This document shows, piece after piece, positions 25,712-34,108 of a stretch of DNA of 64,000 nucleotides. Every line of letters starts with the position of its first letter. Positions within the stretch are counted from its first letter, which is position 1. The notes beneath the pieces were generated by a model, which saw only the letters and a program-made list of their open reading frames with translations, was not told the DNA's origin and did no database searches. Both the position numbers and the translations under genes were made by a program. This DNA comes from G963665925 sp963678925. GTDB lineage: Bacteria > Bacillota > Clostridia > Peptostreptococcales > Acidaminobacteraceae. Location: assembly GCA_963678925.1 (NCBI GenBank), contig OY787533.1, forward strand, positions 3,224,001 through 3,288,000, given 5' to 3'.

Positions 25712-26236
25712 ATGATTAAAATTGGAATCACAAAGAAGTTTCAGGAAAAATTAGGAGTGGGATTCGAAAGTATTGAAAAACTTGAAATAGACCGATTTTA
25801 TTCATGGCACGCAAATACATTTCAAGACTCACGTAGAACTGGCATTATATTCATGAATGATTTAACAAGATTCTGTGTAATACTTTTTGGTTTGAAGAAA
25901 AGCGACTTCAAAAATTTAATAGTTTTGTTTTCAGAACAATTTAAAAGAAATATGTTGGTAGCAGGGTTTAGTGAAAAAGAAATTGAAGACTATTTAAAGC
26001 ATGTTGATGAATGGACTTTTGTTAAAACATCTAGTAGAAGTGTTATGGGTGGAATAAATGACTGTTTGCGTATATTACCACATTGGATGGATTTACCTGG
26101 AATGTGGGATTACGATAAAATAACATTCATTAACGATAAATTCAATGGTATGCCAATGTCGCCATTGAAAAAGGACGGTTTTGAACCATTCCCTAAATAT
26201 GCAATGAGAAAAGTTATAAATCAGTGGGCAGAGTAA
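25712..26236 (+). CDS. DUF6933-like protein, cassette 21
   Basis: 174 residues. IGITKKFQEKLG, then FYSWHANTFQDSRRTGIIFM, NDLTRFCVILFGLKKSDFKN and a C-terminal MRKVINQW match what I recall of the DUF6933 pattern (WHAN followed by RR and a strand). No enzymatic motif is known. It is the single gene of the cassette; GTGAGGC precedes the ATG. Confidence 0.55.
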   Translation: MIKIGITKKFQEKLGVGFESIEKLEIDRFYSWHANTFQDSRRTGIIFMNDLTRFCVILFGLKKSDFKNLIVLFSEQFKRNMLVAGFSEKEIEDYLKHVDEWTFVKTSSRSVMGGINDCLRILPHWMDLPGMWDYDKITFINDKFNGMPMSPLKKDGFEPFPKYAMRKVINQWAE

Positions 26237-26270
26237 AAATCGTATTGTATGAAATAACGAAATGAACACC

Positions 26271-26400
26271 GTATAACACAGCGACTCCCAACATCCCCCT
26301 TGCAATGAACGGGTTTGATTTCTTCTGTGGTGAGAACTCTATACGAAGTTTTTAATCTTGAAAAATAGGGGCACGATCGGGAGTCGTGGGAACGTTATAT
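26271..26400 (+). repeat. attC 21
   Basis: TAAC 26274, core GTTATAT 26394. Stem CGACTCCC/GGGAGTCG (covarying at two positions). The loop differs: no GC hairpin and no TGGTAAAAT. Confidence 0.8.
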
Positions 26401-26718
26401 GCCATTTAATCAAACAGGCCTAATATAAGATTAAGTTGTTTTGAATTCTAAACTATTTAAAGTAGTTAAGACAATAAAATTTTGGAGGAAGTGTGTGGAG
26501 TACATTTTTATAAAATATCAAAAACCATCTAGTCAATAAATTGAAGTGTGTTTTAACTGGTAACTGATTATAACTACAAATTATTTTTTTACGAAAAAAT
26601 AGACGACACGTAATGTATCGCCTATTTAGATGCTGAATCAAATATCATCGGGACTTAGAGATGATAAATCTTGCGTCAATTGCCGTAGCAAGGCATATGA
26701 TTAATAGTAAAATCCGAG
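26401..26718 (+). other. Remnant of cassette 22, no gene seen
   Basis: AT-rich sequence from the cassette start to the IS, with a GGAGG (26483) but no ORF of useful length. No TAAC box is seen, so the 5' part of its attC appears lost at the IS insertion. Confidence 0.5.
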
Positions 26719-28083
26719 ACTGTCCCAAATTTTGTGTAAATAATCTGCCACGAAAGCAGCGAATATGAACTTTTTAGGAACTCTCGATTACGAATGGATA
26801 ATCGAGAGTTCGTTTATTATCTGATCCCAGTTTCGTTGACGCTGGGACCATTTCTTTGTTGCATTTTCAGTTGCTAAGTAAAGGGACTTCATCAGTGACA
26901 TGTCTGTTGGATAGACTGGTTTTCCCTTAGTTACTTTGCGGTATTGTCTGTTCAGATTTTCAATTATATTAGTCGTATACATGATCTTTCTGATGTTCGC
27001 TGAGTATGCAAAAAACGGAGATATAACACCCCAGTTATCTTTCCAGGATTTTATGCAGCGCGGATAATGCGAACCCCACTTTTCTTCAAACTCAAGAAGC
27101 GTCTGATAACCTGATTCCTCATTTGGAGCTTGATAAACAGACTTAAGATCTTTCATCAGTTCTTTGATATGTTTGTAGCTGACATATCGCGTAGATGAGC
27201 GAATTTGATGAATGATGCAGCGCTGTACAATAGACTCTGGATATGTCGCTTTGATTGCTTGCTCAAAGCCTGAAAGTCCATCAACACTGAAGATTGTAAC
27301 TCTCTGAACACCACGATTCTTTAAGTCTGTCAGAACCTTTAGCCAGAATTTACTCGTCTCATTTTCACCTATCCAGATACCTAAGACATCCTTCATACCA
27401 TCTGTATTTATGCCAACAACAACGTATGCAGCTTTAGATACAATGCGGTTATTCTGTTTTACTTTGTAATGAATAGCATCCATGAAAACAAACGGATACT
27501 CTGTTTCAAGTGGTCTGTGTTGCCACTCTTCGATGTGAGGGATGATTTTATCAGTCATACGTGAGATTGACTGTGCTGAGAGTGGCATCCCGTAGAGGTC
27601 TTCTATATGTTCTGAGATATCTCTTTGAGACATTCCTTTGCCATACATAGAGATCACTTTGTCTTCAATCGCTGAAATATCACTGGAGTGTTTTGGTACA
27701 ATTTGTGGATCAAACTCACCGTTACGATCTCTTGGAATCTCTAGTTCAACTTCGCCAAGATCAGTCTTTACACGCTTTGTTGATTTCCCGTTTCTGTAGT
27801 TCGTTTTCTCAACTTGGCGATCGTATGGCTCATAACCAAGCTCTTCATCCAGTTCTGCTTCTAGTAGTTTCTCAACGCCAGTCTTAAGCATTTCCTTCAG
27901 CACGCTCTGTAGGTCTGTCACATCGGTGATATCCTTGTCCTGCATAAGGGCTTCTGTCAGTTCTGATATCTTGTTGTTTTTCTTCTTTCGACTCATAAAA
28001 AAATCCTCCACTCTGTAGTCTAGTTTATAACACTAACTACTTTCGTGGAAGATTTCTTGTTTTTACACTAAATTTGTTTCAGT
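26719..28083 (-). mobile_element. IS256-family insertion sequence, copy 1
   Basis: 1365 bp, ends ACTGTCCCAAATTT and its counterpart AAATTTGTTTCAGT (inverted-repeat ends ACTG...CAGT). One intact transposase gene. No direct target duplication is found at the two sides. A second, near-identical copy in the opposite direction lies at 38171-39535. Confidence 0.88.
26788..27996 (-). CDS. IS256-family transposase, copy 1
   Basis: 402 residues from MSRKKKNNKI, preceded by GGAGG; the in-frame ATG five codons upstream is less likely. The mutator-type DDE core shows EYPFVFMDAIHYKV (D), TIFSVDGLSGFEQAI (D) and TTNIIENLNRQYRK (E). Complete. It differs from the second copy by one visible residue (Thr for Met in GYQTLLEF), so the two copies are recent. 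Confidence 0.92.
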   Translation of the reverse strand: MSRKKKNNKISELTEALMQDKDITDVTDLQSVLKEMLKTGVEKLLEAELDEELGYEPYDRQVEKTNYRNGKSTKRVKTDLGEVELEIPRDRNGEFDPQIVPKHSSDISAIEDKVISMYGKGMSQRDISEHIEDLYGMPLSAQSISRMTDKIIPHIEEWQHRPLETEYPFVFMDAIHYKVKQNNRIVSKAAYVVVGINTDGMKDVLGIWIGENETSKFWLKVLTDLKNRGVQRVTIFSVDGLSGFEQAIKATYPESIVQRCIIHQIRSSTRYVSYKHIKELMKDLKSVYQAPNEESGYQTLLEFEEKWGSHYPRCIKSWKDNWGVISPFFAYSANIRKIMYTTNIIENLNRQYRKVTKGKPVYPTDMSLMKSLYLATENATKKWSQRQRNWDQIINELSIIHS

Positions 28084-28105
28084 ACCAACTATGGGAACGT
28101 TATGA
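28084..28105 (+). repeat. attC 22, 3' half only
   Basis: CCAACTATGGGAACGTTATGA with core GTTATGA (28099). The 5' arm and loop are missing, apparently removed with the IS256 insertion. Confidence 0.65.
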
Positions 28106-28465
28106 GAAAATTTTCACTAAGCTAATAATCTTCCTGTACTTAACGCTTTATTATCTAATAGTATTAATAAAAAAGCTTGAAATGGAATTTAATATATAGT
28201 ATCTTTAAGTCATAAAAATTATTTTTCAGCACGTCTTAGTGGCGTAATAAACAGTCTGTTCCTGGTGAACAGGTATATCTCTAGGAAACCTTAAATGGAT
28301 TTCTAGCATTTGTATGTCAATCGTTGACAGGGTTTATTATGTCGTTCTGAGATGTGTTTTTTGTTTTTTGATTTAAATAATCTAGTTTACAAACTTAATA
28401 AAACTAGGTACAACATGTTGGAAGAAAATATTTTCGTTTAGGAAGCTATTAGAGAGGTGATTAAT
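28106..28465 (+). other. Gene-less leader of cassette 23
   Basis: AT-rich, no supported ORF. It contains a TTGACA at about 28331 without a good -10 at standard spacing. It may hold the promoter of the next gene. Confidence 0.35.
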
Positions 28466-28942
28466 TTGCTAAGTAATACGTCTGGTTATGGTTTTGTAGA
28501 TACAGCAATGTTAATGGTAGGTGTTACAACGCTTGTTTTCGGTTCGAAAGTTGTATCATTGTTTCAAAAGTCATCAATAGATATTGATATTACGTGCCCA
28601 TTAGAATCTATACCGAATGAGAATAGAGGTACAAACAAAAGTGAAATGACTGCGGACTCGTTACAAATTATCTATTTTAGTAATAAGGGGCTAGCTAATT
28701 CCAATAAATTAGTAATTCGTATTAAAGCTCAAGGGAAGATAACCAATTTTGAAGTTGAATCGTGTGAGGATATTCAATATATTGATTGTATTGATAATGA
28801 GTTAATAGTGAAGTTGGATCGCCTTTCTAGAAACATAGGAATTAGAGTTGCGTTACGGTTGGTAAATGAAAATAGACCTCTAACCATTTACTGCATTGAT
28901 AATGATGGGGCGAAAGAAATAGTGCGTAAATTAGATTTATAA
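28466..28942 (+). CDS. Small membrane-anchored protein, cassette 23
   Basis: About 158 residues. Start chosen at TTG 28466, 8 bases after GAGAGG; the GTG at 28457 overlaps that site. One N-terminal membrane segment (AMLMVGVTTLVFGSKVVSLF) is followed by a beta-rich soluble domain (DSLQIIYFSNKGLANSNKLV and onward). No family recognised. Confidence 0.55.
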   Translation: MLSNTSGYGFVDTAMLMVGVTTLVFGSKVVSLFQKSSIDIDITCPLESIPNENRGTNKSEMTADSLQIIYFSNKGLANSNKLVIRIKAQGKITNFEVESCEDIQYIDCIDNELIVKLDRLSRNIGIRVALRLVNENRPLTIYCIDNDGAKEIVRKLDL

Positions 28943-29066
28943 TTATGATTAGACTTTGTGTCTGTGCAGAACAAAAAGGTAAGCATAGAATGAATAGAAT
29001 TAGGTATTTTGATGGATTGGGAAAAGCCAGTTACATATTTATGTATATGAAATCGTGAAAATCATC

Positions 29067-29196
29067 TCATAACACAGCAGTTCCCAAAATGCCCCAATGT
29101 TTATACGAAGAGACAATTCATATACTGATTTATGGTAAAATATAGTATATGAATTGTAAATAGTGGGGCACTTCGGGAATTGCGGAAACGTTATGT
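29067..29196 (+). repeat. attC 23
   Basis: TAAC 29070, core GTTATGT 29190. Stem CAGTTCCC/GGGAATTG with one G-T pair; TGGTAAAAT with -10 at 29136-29141. The loop hairpin is weak (GCCCCAA only partly paired). Confidence 0.8.
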
Positions 29197-29217
29197 GAAA
29201 TTTAAAAGGAGGAAATT

Positions 29218-30189
29218 GTGACAAAACCAATTGAAATATCAGATGTTATAGGTTTAAAAGAACCAATCGTTAAGCTCCTTGATGTTGTATCAAAAGGAGT
29301 GGGAGTTGTTTATGAGCCAACTAAAATTAGAAGACTTGCCCAAGCAAGAGCTGATGAAATAAAAATTATATCAGACGCAATTTCTGATAATAAGATATCT
29401 GGATTGCTAAACTATAATTCTGAGAAACTTGAAATTGATGCGAAATACATCAATGGTGAGATTGAAGAATTATGGCAAGAAAGCCTTAGATTTAAGGAAG
29501 CGAAAAAAACCTTAAATACGAATCGTGTAATTGCACATGCTTATGATAAATTAGAAACTGAAGAAAAAGTAAGTAAAGATGAAGTTGACGAAGATTGGAT
29601 AACTAGATTCTTTAGAATTGCTGAGGATGTATCTAGTGAAGAAATGCAAGAAATATGGGGAAGAATTCTTGCAGGCGAGATTAAAAAGCCAAAATCATAT
29701 TCATTGAGAACTCTTGATTTTATGAGAAACATTAGTCAATCTGAGGCAGAGCTATTCTCAAGAGTAGGAGAATTGGCTATTGAATGTCATTCTGGAACAA
29801 TAATTACTGGTGACAAAAAGTATTTAGAAAATACTCATAATATAAGATTAAATGATTTGCTTTTCTTAGAAGAATTGAATTTGATTTCATCCACGGTATT
29901 GCATTATATATTACTCAAAAATTCAAATGAGAATGAGACTGTATTTTATTATGCAGACAAAATTATTATTGCTAAGAAAAGACCTAGTCCTGAAAGAAAT
30001 ATCGAAATTCTTAAATTTACAAAGTTAGGGGAAGAAGTATTGAACTTTGTTGAAAAGAAATATGATGATAAATACATCAAACATTTTGCATCAAAAATTA
30101 AGACCACAAACATAACTATAGCTAGTTACGATATAAAAAGTCGCGAAAGTGGGAAAGTAGTGTACTCCAAAACAGGAATGGTATTGTAA
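29218..30189 (+). CDS. DUF2806 protein, cassette 24
   Basis: 323 residues, GTG start after AAAGGAGG. The core DEDWITRFFRIAEDVSSEEM, then QEIWGRILAGEIKKPKSYSL and RTLDFMRNISQSEAELFSRV, matches DUF2806 (phage- or defence-associated, unknown function). The N-terminal part may be a helical association domain. No nuclease residues are evident. Confidence 0.75.
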   Translation: MTKPIEISDVIGLKEPIVKLLDVVSKGVGVVYEPTKIRRLAQARADEIKIISDAISDNKISGLLNYNSEKLEIDAKYINGEIEELWQESLRFKEAKKTLNTNRVIAHAYDKLETEEKVSKDEVDEDWITRFFRIAEDVSSEEMQEIWGRILAGEIKKPKSYSLRTLDFMRNISQSEAELFSRVGELAIECHSGTIITGDKKYLENTHNIRLNDLLFLEELNLISSTVLHYILLKNSNENETVFYYADKIIIAKKRPSPERNIEILKFTKLGEEVLNFVEKKYDDKYIKHFASKIKTTNITIASYDIKSRESGKVVYSKTGMVL

Positions 30190-30204
30190 AACCTTTTAAA
30201 CTCC

Positions 30205-30335
30205 ACATAACACAGCAGTTCCCAAAATGCCCCTTTGTTTATATGAAGTGGCATTTATTATAATCGGTTTATGGTAAAATATAGTATATGATTTATAAAA
30301 AGTGGGGCACGTCGGGAACTGTGGGAACGTTACAT
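30205..30335 (+). repeat. attC 24
   Basis: TAAC 30208, core GTTACAT 30329. Stem CAGTTCCC/GGGAACTG; hairpin GCCCCTT/AAGTGGC then ATTTATTA; TGGTAAAAT with -10 at 30275-30280. Confidence 0.9.
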
Positions 30336-30380
30336 GAAAGAAAACCTCAAACATTTATTCTGAAATGAAAGGATAGTCTT

Positions 30381-31550
30381 GTGCATACAGAAAACTATAT
30401 TAAATCCCGAAATGAGCAGTTTGTATCAAGTTTTAACCTTGCAGATTACAATATTTCTAGTACTCTCTATAGTTCCAGCAACAATGATTTCAATACATTA
30501 TTGACTGCAATGCAAAGTCAGCTCAATTTTCATTTTAAAGAAATGAATAGAAGGTTAAAAAGTGGAAGATATTTAGCTGAGGATAGTAGACAGTTATTAA
30601 ATATAATAGATGATATAAATACATTGATCGTTAATCTGAGAGGAACAAAGTATGAAATTGAAATTGATAAGAGTTATGAAAAACTACTAGCCTTGTGCGA
30701 AGATTTTTTACAATCATCTTACGGCAGTGATTTTCCTGAGGAATTTAAAAAGATAGAAGTGATAGAGTCTAGACCAATTTTTAAAATTACTCAACATGAT
30801 ACGGTTACTATTACTCAGTCAATACGGTATGAATTAAAGCCAATAGGCTCGGGTTCGTATGCCGATGTTTTTAAATATCACGATTTACAATATAACAAGC
30901 CATTTGTAGTGAAGCGAGCAAAAAAGAATATTTCAGAAAGAGATTTAGAACGTTTTAAAACAGAGTTTGAAGTAATGAATGAATTGAATTCTCCATACGT
31001 TATTGATGTTTATAAATACAATCATGAAAACAATGAATATACTATGGAGTATGCAGATTATACCTTAAAAAATTATATTGATAAAAGAAACAGTGAGTTG
31101 AGTATTGGTGATAGGGCTAGCATAGTAAGACAAATACTAAGGGCTTTTGAGTACATTCATTCCAAGGAAAAATTTCATCGTGATATTAATCCTAAAAACG
31201 TATTAATCAAAGATTATGATGGACTGTTAGTAGTTAAGATATCAGATTTTGGGCTAGTGAAAATTAGAGACAGTAACTTTACTAATCTAGAGACGGAGGC
31301 AAAGGGATTTTTTAATGATCCTGCATTAGAATTAAGGGGAGAATTTAAAAATTACAAAATATGGCATGAAATATATGCGTTAACTAGGTTAATATACTTT
31401 GTCTTGACAGGCAAAACAAACATTGGGAAGGAAAAGAATGAAGACATATTAGAATTTTTCAATAAAGGAACTGCAAATGACTCATCACAACGTTATAAGG
31501 ATGTATCTGAAATGAAAATAGCTTTTGATAAACTAGTTCTAAAGTTATAA
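30381..31550 (+). CDS. Hanks-type Ser/Thr protein kinase, cassette 25
   Basis: 389 residues, GTG start after AAAGGA. The N-terminal 150 residues are helical and unassigned. The kinase domain (about 153-385) shows a Gly-rich loop PIGSGSYADVFK, VVKRAKK (ATP Lys), the catalytic FHRDINPKNVLIKD and the metal-binding KISDFGLVKI. The product is cytoplasmic, with no membrane segment or PASTA repeats, so it is unlike PrkC. Cassette-borne kinases could act in phage response; this is inference. Confidence 0.9.
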   Translation: MHTENYIKSRNEQFVSSFNLADYNISSTLYSSSNNDFNTLLTAMQSQLNFHFKEMNRRLKSGRYLAEDSRQLLNIIDDINTLIVNLRGTKYEIEIDKSYEKLLALCEDFLQSSYGSDFPEEFKKIEVIESRPIFKITQHDTVTITQSIRYELKPIGSGSYADVFKYHDLQYNKPFVVKRAKKNISERDLERFKTEFEVMNELNSPYVIDVYKYNHENNEYTMEYADYTLKNYIDKRNSELSIGDRASIVRQILRAFEYIHSKEKFHRDINPKNVLIKDYDGLLVVKISDFGLVKIRDSNFTNLETEAKGFFNDPALELRGEFKNYKIWHEIYALTRLIYFVLTGKTNIGKEKNEDILEFFNKGTANDSSQRYKDVSEMKIAFDKLVLKL

Positions 31551-31609
31551 GAGTAAAGTTTGTTTTACTCTAAGCTAACCCCAAAGTTAGTGTGGTGAGT
31601 TTTTCCATC

Positions 31610-31740
31610 ATGTAACACAGCAGTTCCCAAAATGCCCCTTTGTTAATACTGAGTGGTATTTCTTATACTTGGTTCATGGCGAAATATAGTATATGAATTA
31701 TAAAAAGTGGGGCACTTCGGGAACTGTGGGAACGTTAGAT
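31610..31740 (+). repeat. attC 25
   Basis: TAAC 31613, core GTTAGAT 31734. Stem CAGTTCCC/GGGAACTG. The box is altered to TGGCGAAAT (31677-31685), so promoter activity is doubtful here; the downstream toxin-antitoxin pair probably has its own. Confidence 0.8.
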
Positions 31741-31815
31741 GACAGTCTAAACACGTAAAAACACATGCAAATATAAGTGTAAATATGATATAATCTTACT
31801 AAGAGAGGTGATATT

Positions 31816-32157
31816 ATGTTAGCAAGAAGACAAGATTTTCGTGGTGCGTTAGATCATATTATTTCAGTATCAGACCTTGGACGTGGAAAAGCATCAAAAG
31901 TAATTCAAAGTGTAGAATCCAGCAAAGAACAATTTATTGTGGTTAAAAATAACAAACCACAAGCAATCATAATGTCAGTTGATGAGTACAATGAACTTCT
32001 AGAATATAAAGAAGAATTGGAATTATTATTACTTGCAACAAAACGACTCAAAGAAACCGATGAATCAGAGTATTCAACATTTGAAGAAGTAATGAAAGAA
32101 TTTGATATTACAGAAGAAGAGTTGGATGCATTAGAAGATTCTGTGGAGATTGAATGA
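31816..32157 (+). CDS. Phd/YefM-type antitoxin
   Basis: 113 residues, ATG after AGAGAGGTG. DHIISVSDLGRGKASKVIQS, then FIVVKNNKPQAIIMSVDEYN is the Phd/YefM fold; the acidic tail ends EEELDALEDSVEIE. Same layout as the pair at 4407-5202 but clearly diverged. It overlaps the toxin gene by 4 bp. Confidence 0.88.
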   Translation: MLARRQDFRGALDHIISVSDLGRGKASKVIQSVESSKEQFIVVKNNKPQAIIMSVDEYNELLEYKEELELLLLATKRLKETDESEYSTFEEVMKEFDITEEELDALEDSVEIE

Positions 32158-32504
32158 TGTGGGAAGTCAAGTTTAGTCCTGAAGCCAAAAAGGACATGAA
32201 GAAAATGGACAATAGTTTACGCTCAAGAGTCTTAGTTGGAATTAGGAAAGTAAGAGTGAATCCTTTACCACAGAATGAAGGCGGCTATGGGAAACCATTG
32301 GGTAATGTTGGTGGAACCGATTTAACTGGTTTTTTCAAAATCAAATATAGAGGAATCGGAATAAGAGTTGTATACACAATTGTAAGAACAAAAGAAGTGA
32401 TGAATATCGTTGTAGTTTCCCTGCGAGCAGATAACGAAAGTTATAATGAAGCACAAAAGAGAAAAGATAAATATGGAAATAGCATATTTGAAGACATATT
32501 TTAA
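32154..32504 (+). CDS. RelE/ParE-superfamily toxin
   Basis: 116 residues. VKFSPEAKKDMKKMDNSLRS, then GGYGKPLGNVGGTDLTGFFK, IKYRGIGIRVVYTIVR and VMNIVVVSLRADNESYNEA follow the RelE pattern. It is related to the cassette-2 toxin, which shares the GYGxPL and FKIKY elements. ATG overlaps the antitoxin stop (ATGATG). Cassette 26. Confidence 0.85.
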   Translation: MMWEVKFSPEAKKDMKKMDNSLRSRVLVGIRKVRVNPLPQNEGGYGKPLGNVGGTDLTGFFKIKYRGIGIRVVYTIVRTKEVMNIVVVSLRADNESYNEAQKRKDKYGNSIFEDIF

Positions 32505-32538
32505 ATAGAGAAAATCGTGATAAAGTGTTTAAACCATC

Positions 32539-32666
32539 ATCTAACACGACAATTGCCAAAATGCCCCTGTGGAGACATAGGGGTTGATTTGTATTAGTGT
32601 GTGGTAAAATATAACATAAGAGTATATAAAAAGTGGGGCACATCGGCAATTGCGGGAACGTTATAT
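32539..32666 (+). repeat. attC 26
   Basis: TAAC 32542, core GTTATAT 32660. Stem CAATTGCC/GGCAATTG; loop hairpin CCCCTGTG/CATAGGGG then TTGATTTGT; TGGTAAAAT with -10 at 32605-32610. Confidence 0.9.
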
Positions 32667-33158
32667 GCCATTGGCAGGTTGGGGTGTGAAGCTGGGGGAC
32701 GTGCGTTATCCGACGTTTATCGGGAACATGTTTGAGTTTCTTTATCTGAGTTGAGGGGTATTGTTGCCGGCGCATTACGGAAGTGTATTTCGAGTAGAGG
32801 TTCCGCACTTAGTTCGGTTGTGAACGTGGGCCACGAAGTGAGTGCTTCAGGCACTCAATAGTTTTTAGGTTTTATAAGTTTTTTTGGTGCCATTACTACA
32901 ATGCTTTTACGGAAAAATGAAAACTATGCGTGTCGAACCCGCAATGAATAAAGGGGATAATGGGGATCATGCGCCTATCCCGTAACGATGTAGCGGTATC
33001 GAAGGAAACACGGAACGAAGAGTGTGCCAACAGCAAATAACACGACAGTTCCCAACATGCCCCTGAGTCAGGAAGTTTCCGAAGTTGAGCAGCTAAAGCT
33101 GGCTCAAAAGTAGATGAATCTAAAATATTCAAAAGGCACATCGTGAACTGCGGAAACG
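32661..33158 (+). repeat. Cassette 27: gene-poor repeat cassette, copy 7
   Basis: The 29-codon frame is open, but the longer frame now has a TGA (within TTTGAG). Carries the same short attC as copy 6. Confidence 0.8.
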
Positions 33159-33164
33159 TTATGT
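33035..33164 (+). repeat. attC 27 (hybrid form)
   Basis: TAAC 33038, core GTTATGT 33158. Near-identical to attC19: stem CAGTTC/GAACTG, loop beginning CCCCTGAGTCAGG. Confidence 0.75.
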
Positions 33165-33187
33165 GGCATATTTATTGGGGGTAGAGT

Positions 33188-33958
33188 TTGAAAAAAGTTA
33201 GTGATTTGATAAAAATCGATCAAACATTGAAGAATGCTTATTTGATTCTAATAGTGTTCATTTTTAATGAAGAAAAAGTATTTAAAGAAATAGTTCATCC
33301 AAGAATAATGCAGTTTAGACATCTATTAGATTCATGTAGGGAAGAAGAACTTCTTGATATTAGTCAGTTTTTAGAGTTTTCTCTATCTAAAAGAAAATAT
33401 TCCAATGAAAAGCGTTTACTTGCTCCTTTACTCACCATATGCATATTTGCATTCACATTAATTTTTAGTTCCATCGGAACGATAGCCTATGAACATGACA
33501 TATATGCATCTGATATCGAGGCGGGACGATTAGAGATGACTGAAATTAAAGAATCGTTAATGGGATTAAAAAAAATAGAACAAAATAATGATCTGGTTGA
33601 TAGACTCGACCGGATAATAGAAGCAGTGGAAATCGAGGAATCAAAGTATGTAAAATCAAGAACAGATATGCCTTTAACTGAATCACTACTATCTGAAGCA
33701 ATCCAATGTTCCGAAGAAGGAACTTTAATAAATGAATCATTGATTTGGATTAAAGACATGATCTATGAAAGAAAAATTAAACTGATAGAATATCAGAGTT
33801 TTCAATCTGTATTTGAAACATTTAGTAGAGCAGTAACTGTTATTTCAGTCCTTTTAGTTTTAATAGTTGTTATTGCATATAGCTCTCAAAGAGAGGATTT
33901 TTTAGAGTATTGTTTATTAAAAGCGTATTTGACTGAGATCAATAAATACACCACATAA
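33188..33958 (+). CDS. Two-segment membrane protein, cassette 28
   Basis: 256 residues, TTG start after GGGGG; other starts lack a site. One membrane segment at about 80-98 (APLLTICIFAFTLIFSSIGT) and a second at about 218-236 (TVISVLLVLIVVIAYS), separated by ~115 mostly helical acidic residues that would face outside, with short cytoplasmic ends. No family recognised. Its stop overlaps the next TAAC box. Confidence 0.6.
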   Translation: MKKVSDLIKIDQTLKNAYLILIVFIFNEEKVFKEIVHPRIMQFRHLLDSCREEELLDISQFLEFSLSKRKYSNEKRLLAPLLTICIFAFTLIFSSIGTIAYEHDIYASDIEAGRLEMTEIKESLMGLKKIEQNNDLVDRLDRIIEAVEIEESKYVKSRTDMPLTESLLSEAIQCSEEGTLINESLIWIKDMIYERKIKLIEYQSFQSVFETFSRAVTVISVLLVLIVVIAYSSQREDFLEYCLLKAYLTEINKYTT

Positions 33959-34083
33959 CACGACCATTCCCAAAAGCCGCCTTGTAGAACCAAGTTCGGG
34001 TTGTTCTGCGAAAAATGTTATTACGACAGTCGGGAATAGTGGTGTAGATTGGGCGGCCATCGGGAATGGCGGGAACGTTATGT
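33953..34083 (+). repeat. attC 28
   Basis: TAAC 33956, core GTTATGT 34077. Stems CCATTCCC/GGGAATGG and GCCGCC/GGGCGGC. The loop differs from others and lacks TGGTAAAAT. Confidence 0.8.
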
Positions 34084-34108
34084 GAAATAAAAATTATTGA
34101 GGTGAATA

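Noticed and set aside
3730..33158. Regularly recurring repeats as a possible CRISPR array
   Set aside because: The repeated units are 130-540 bp, imperfectly paired and separated by whole genes; no short repeat-spacer pattern and no cas genes.
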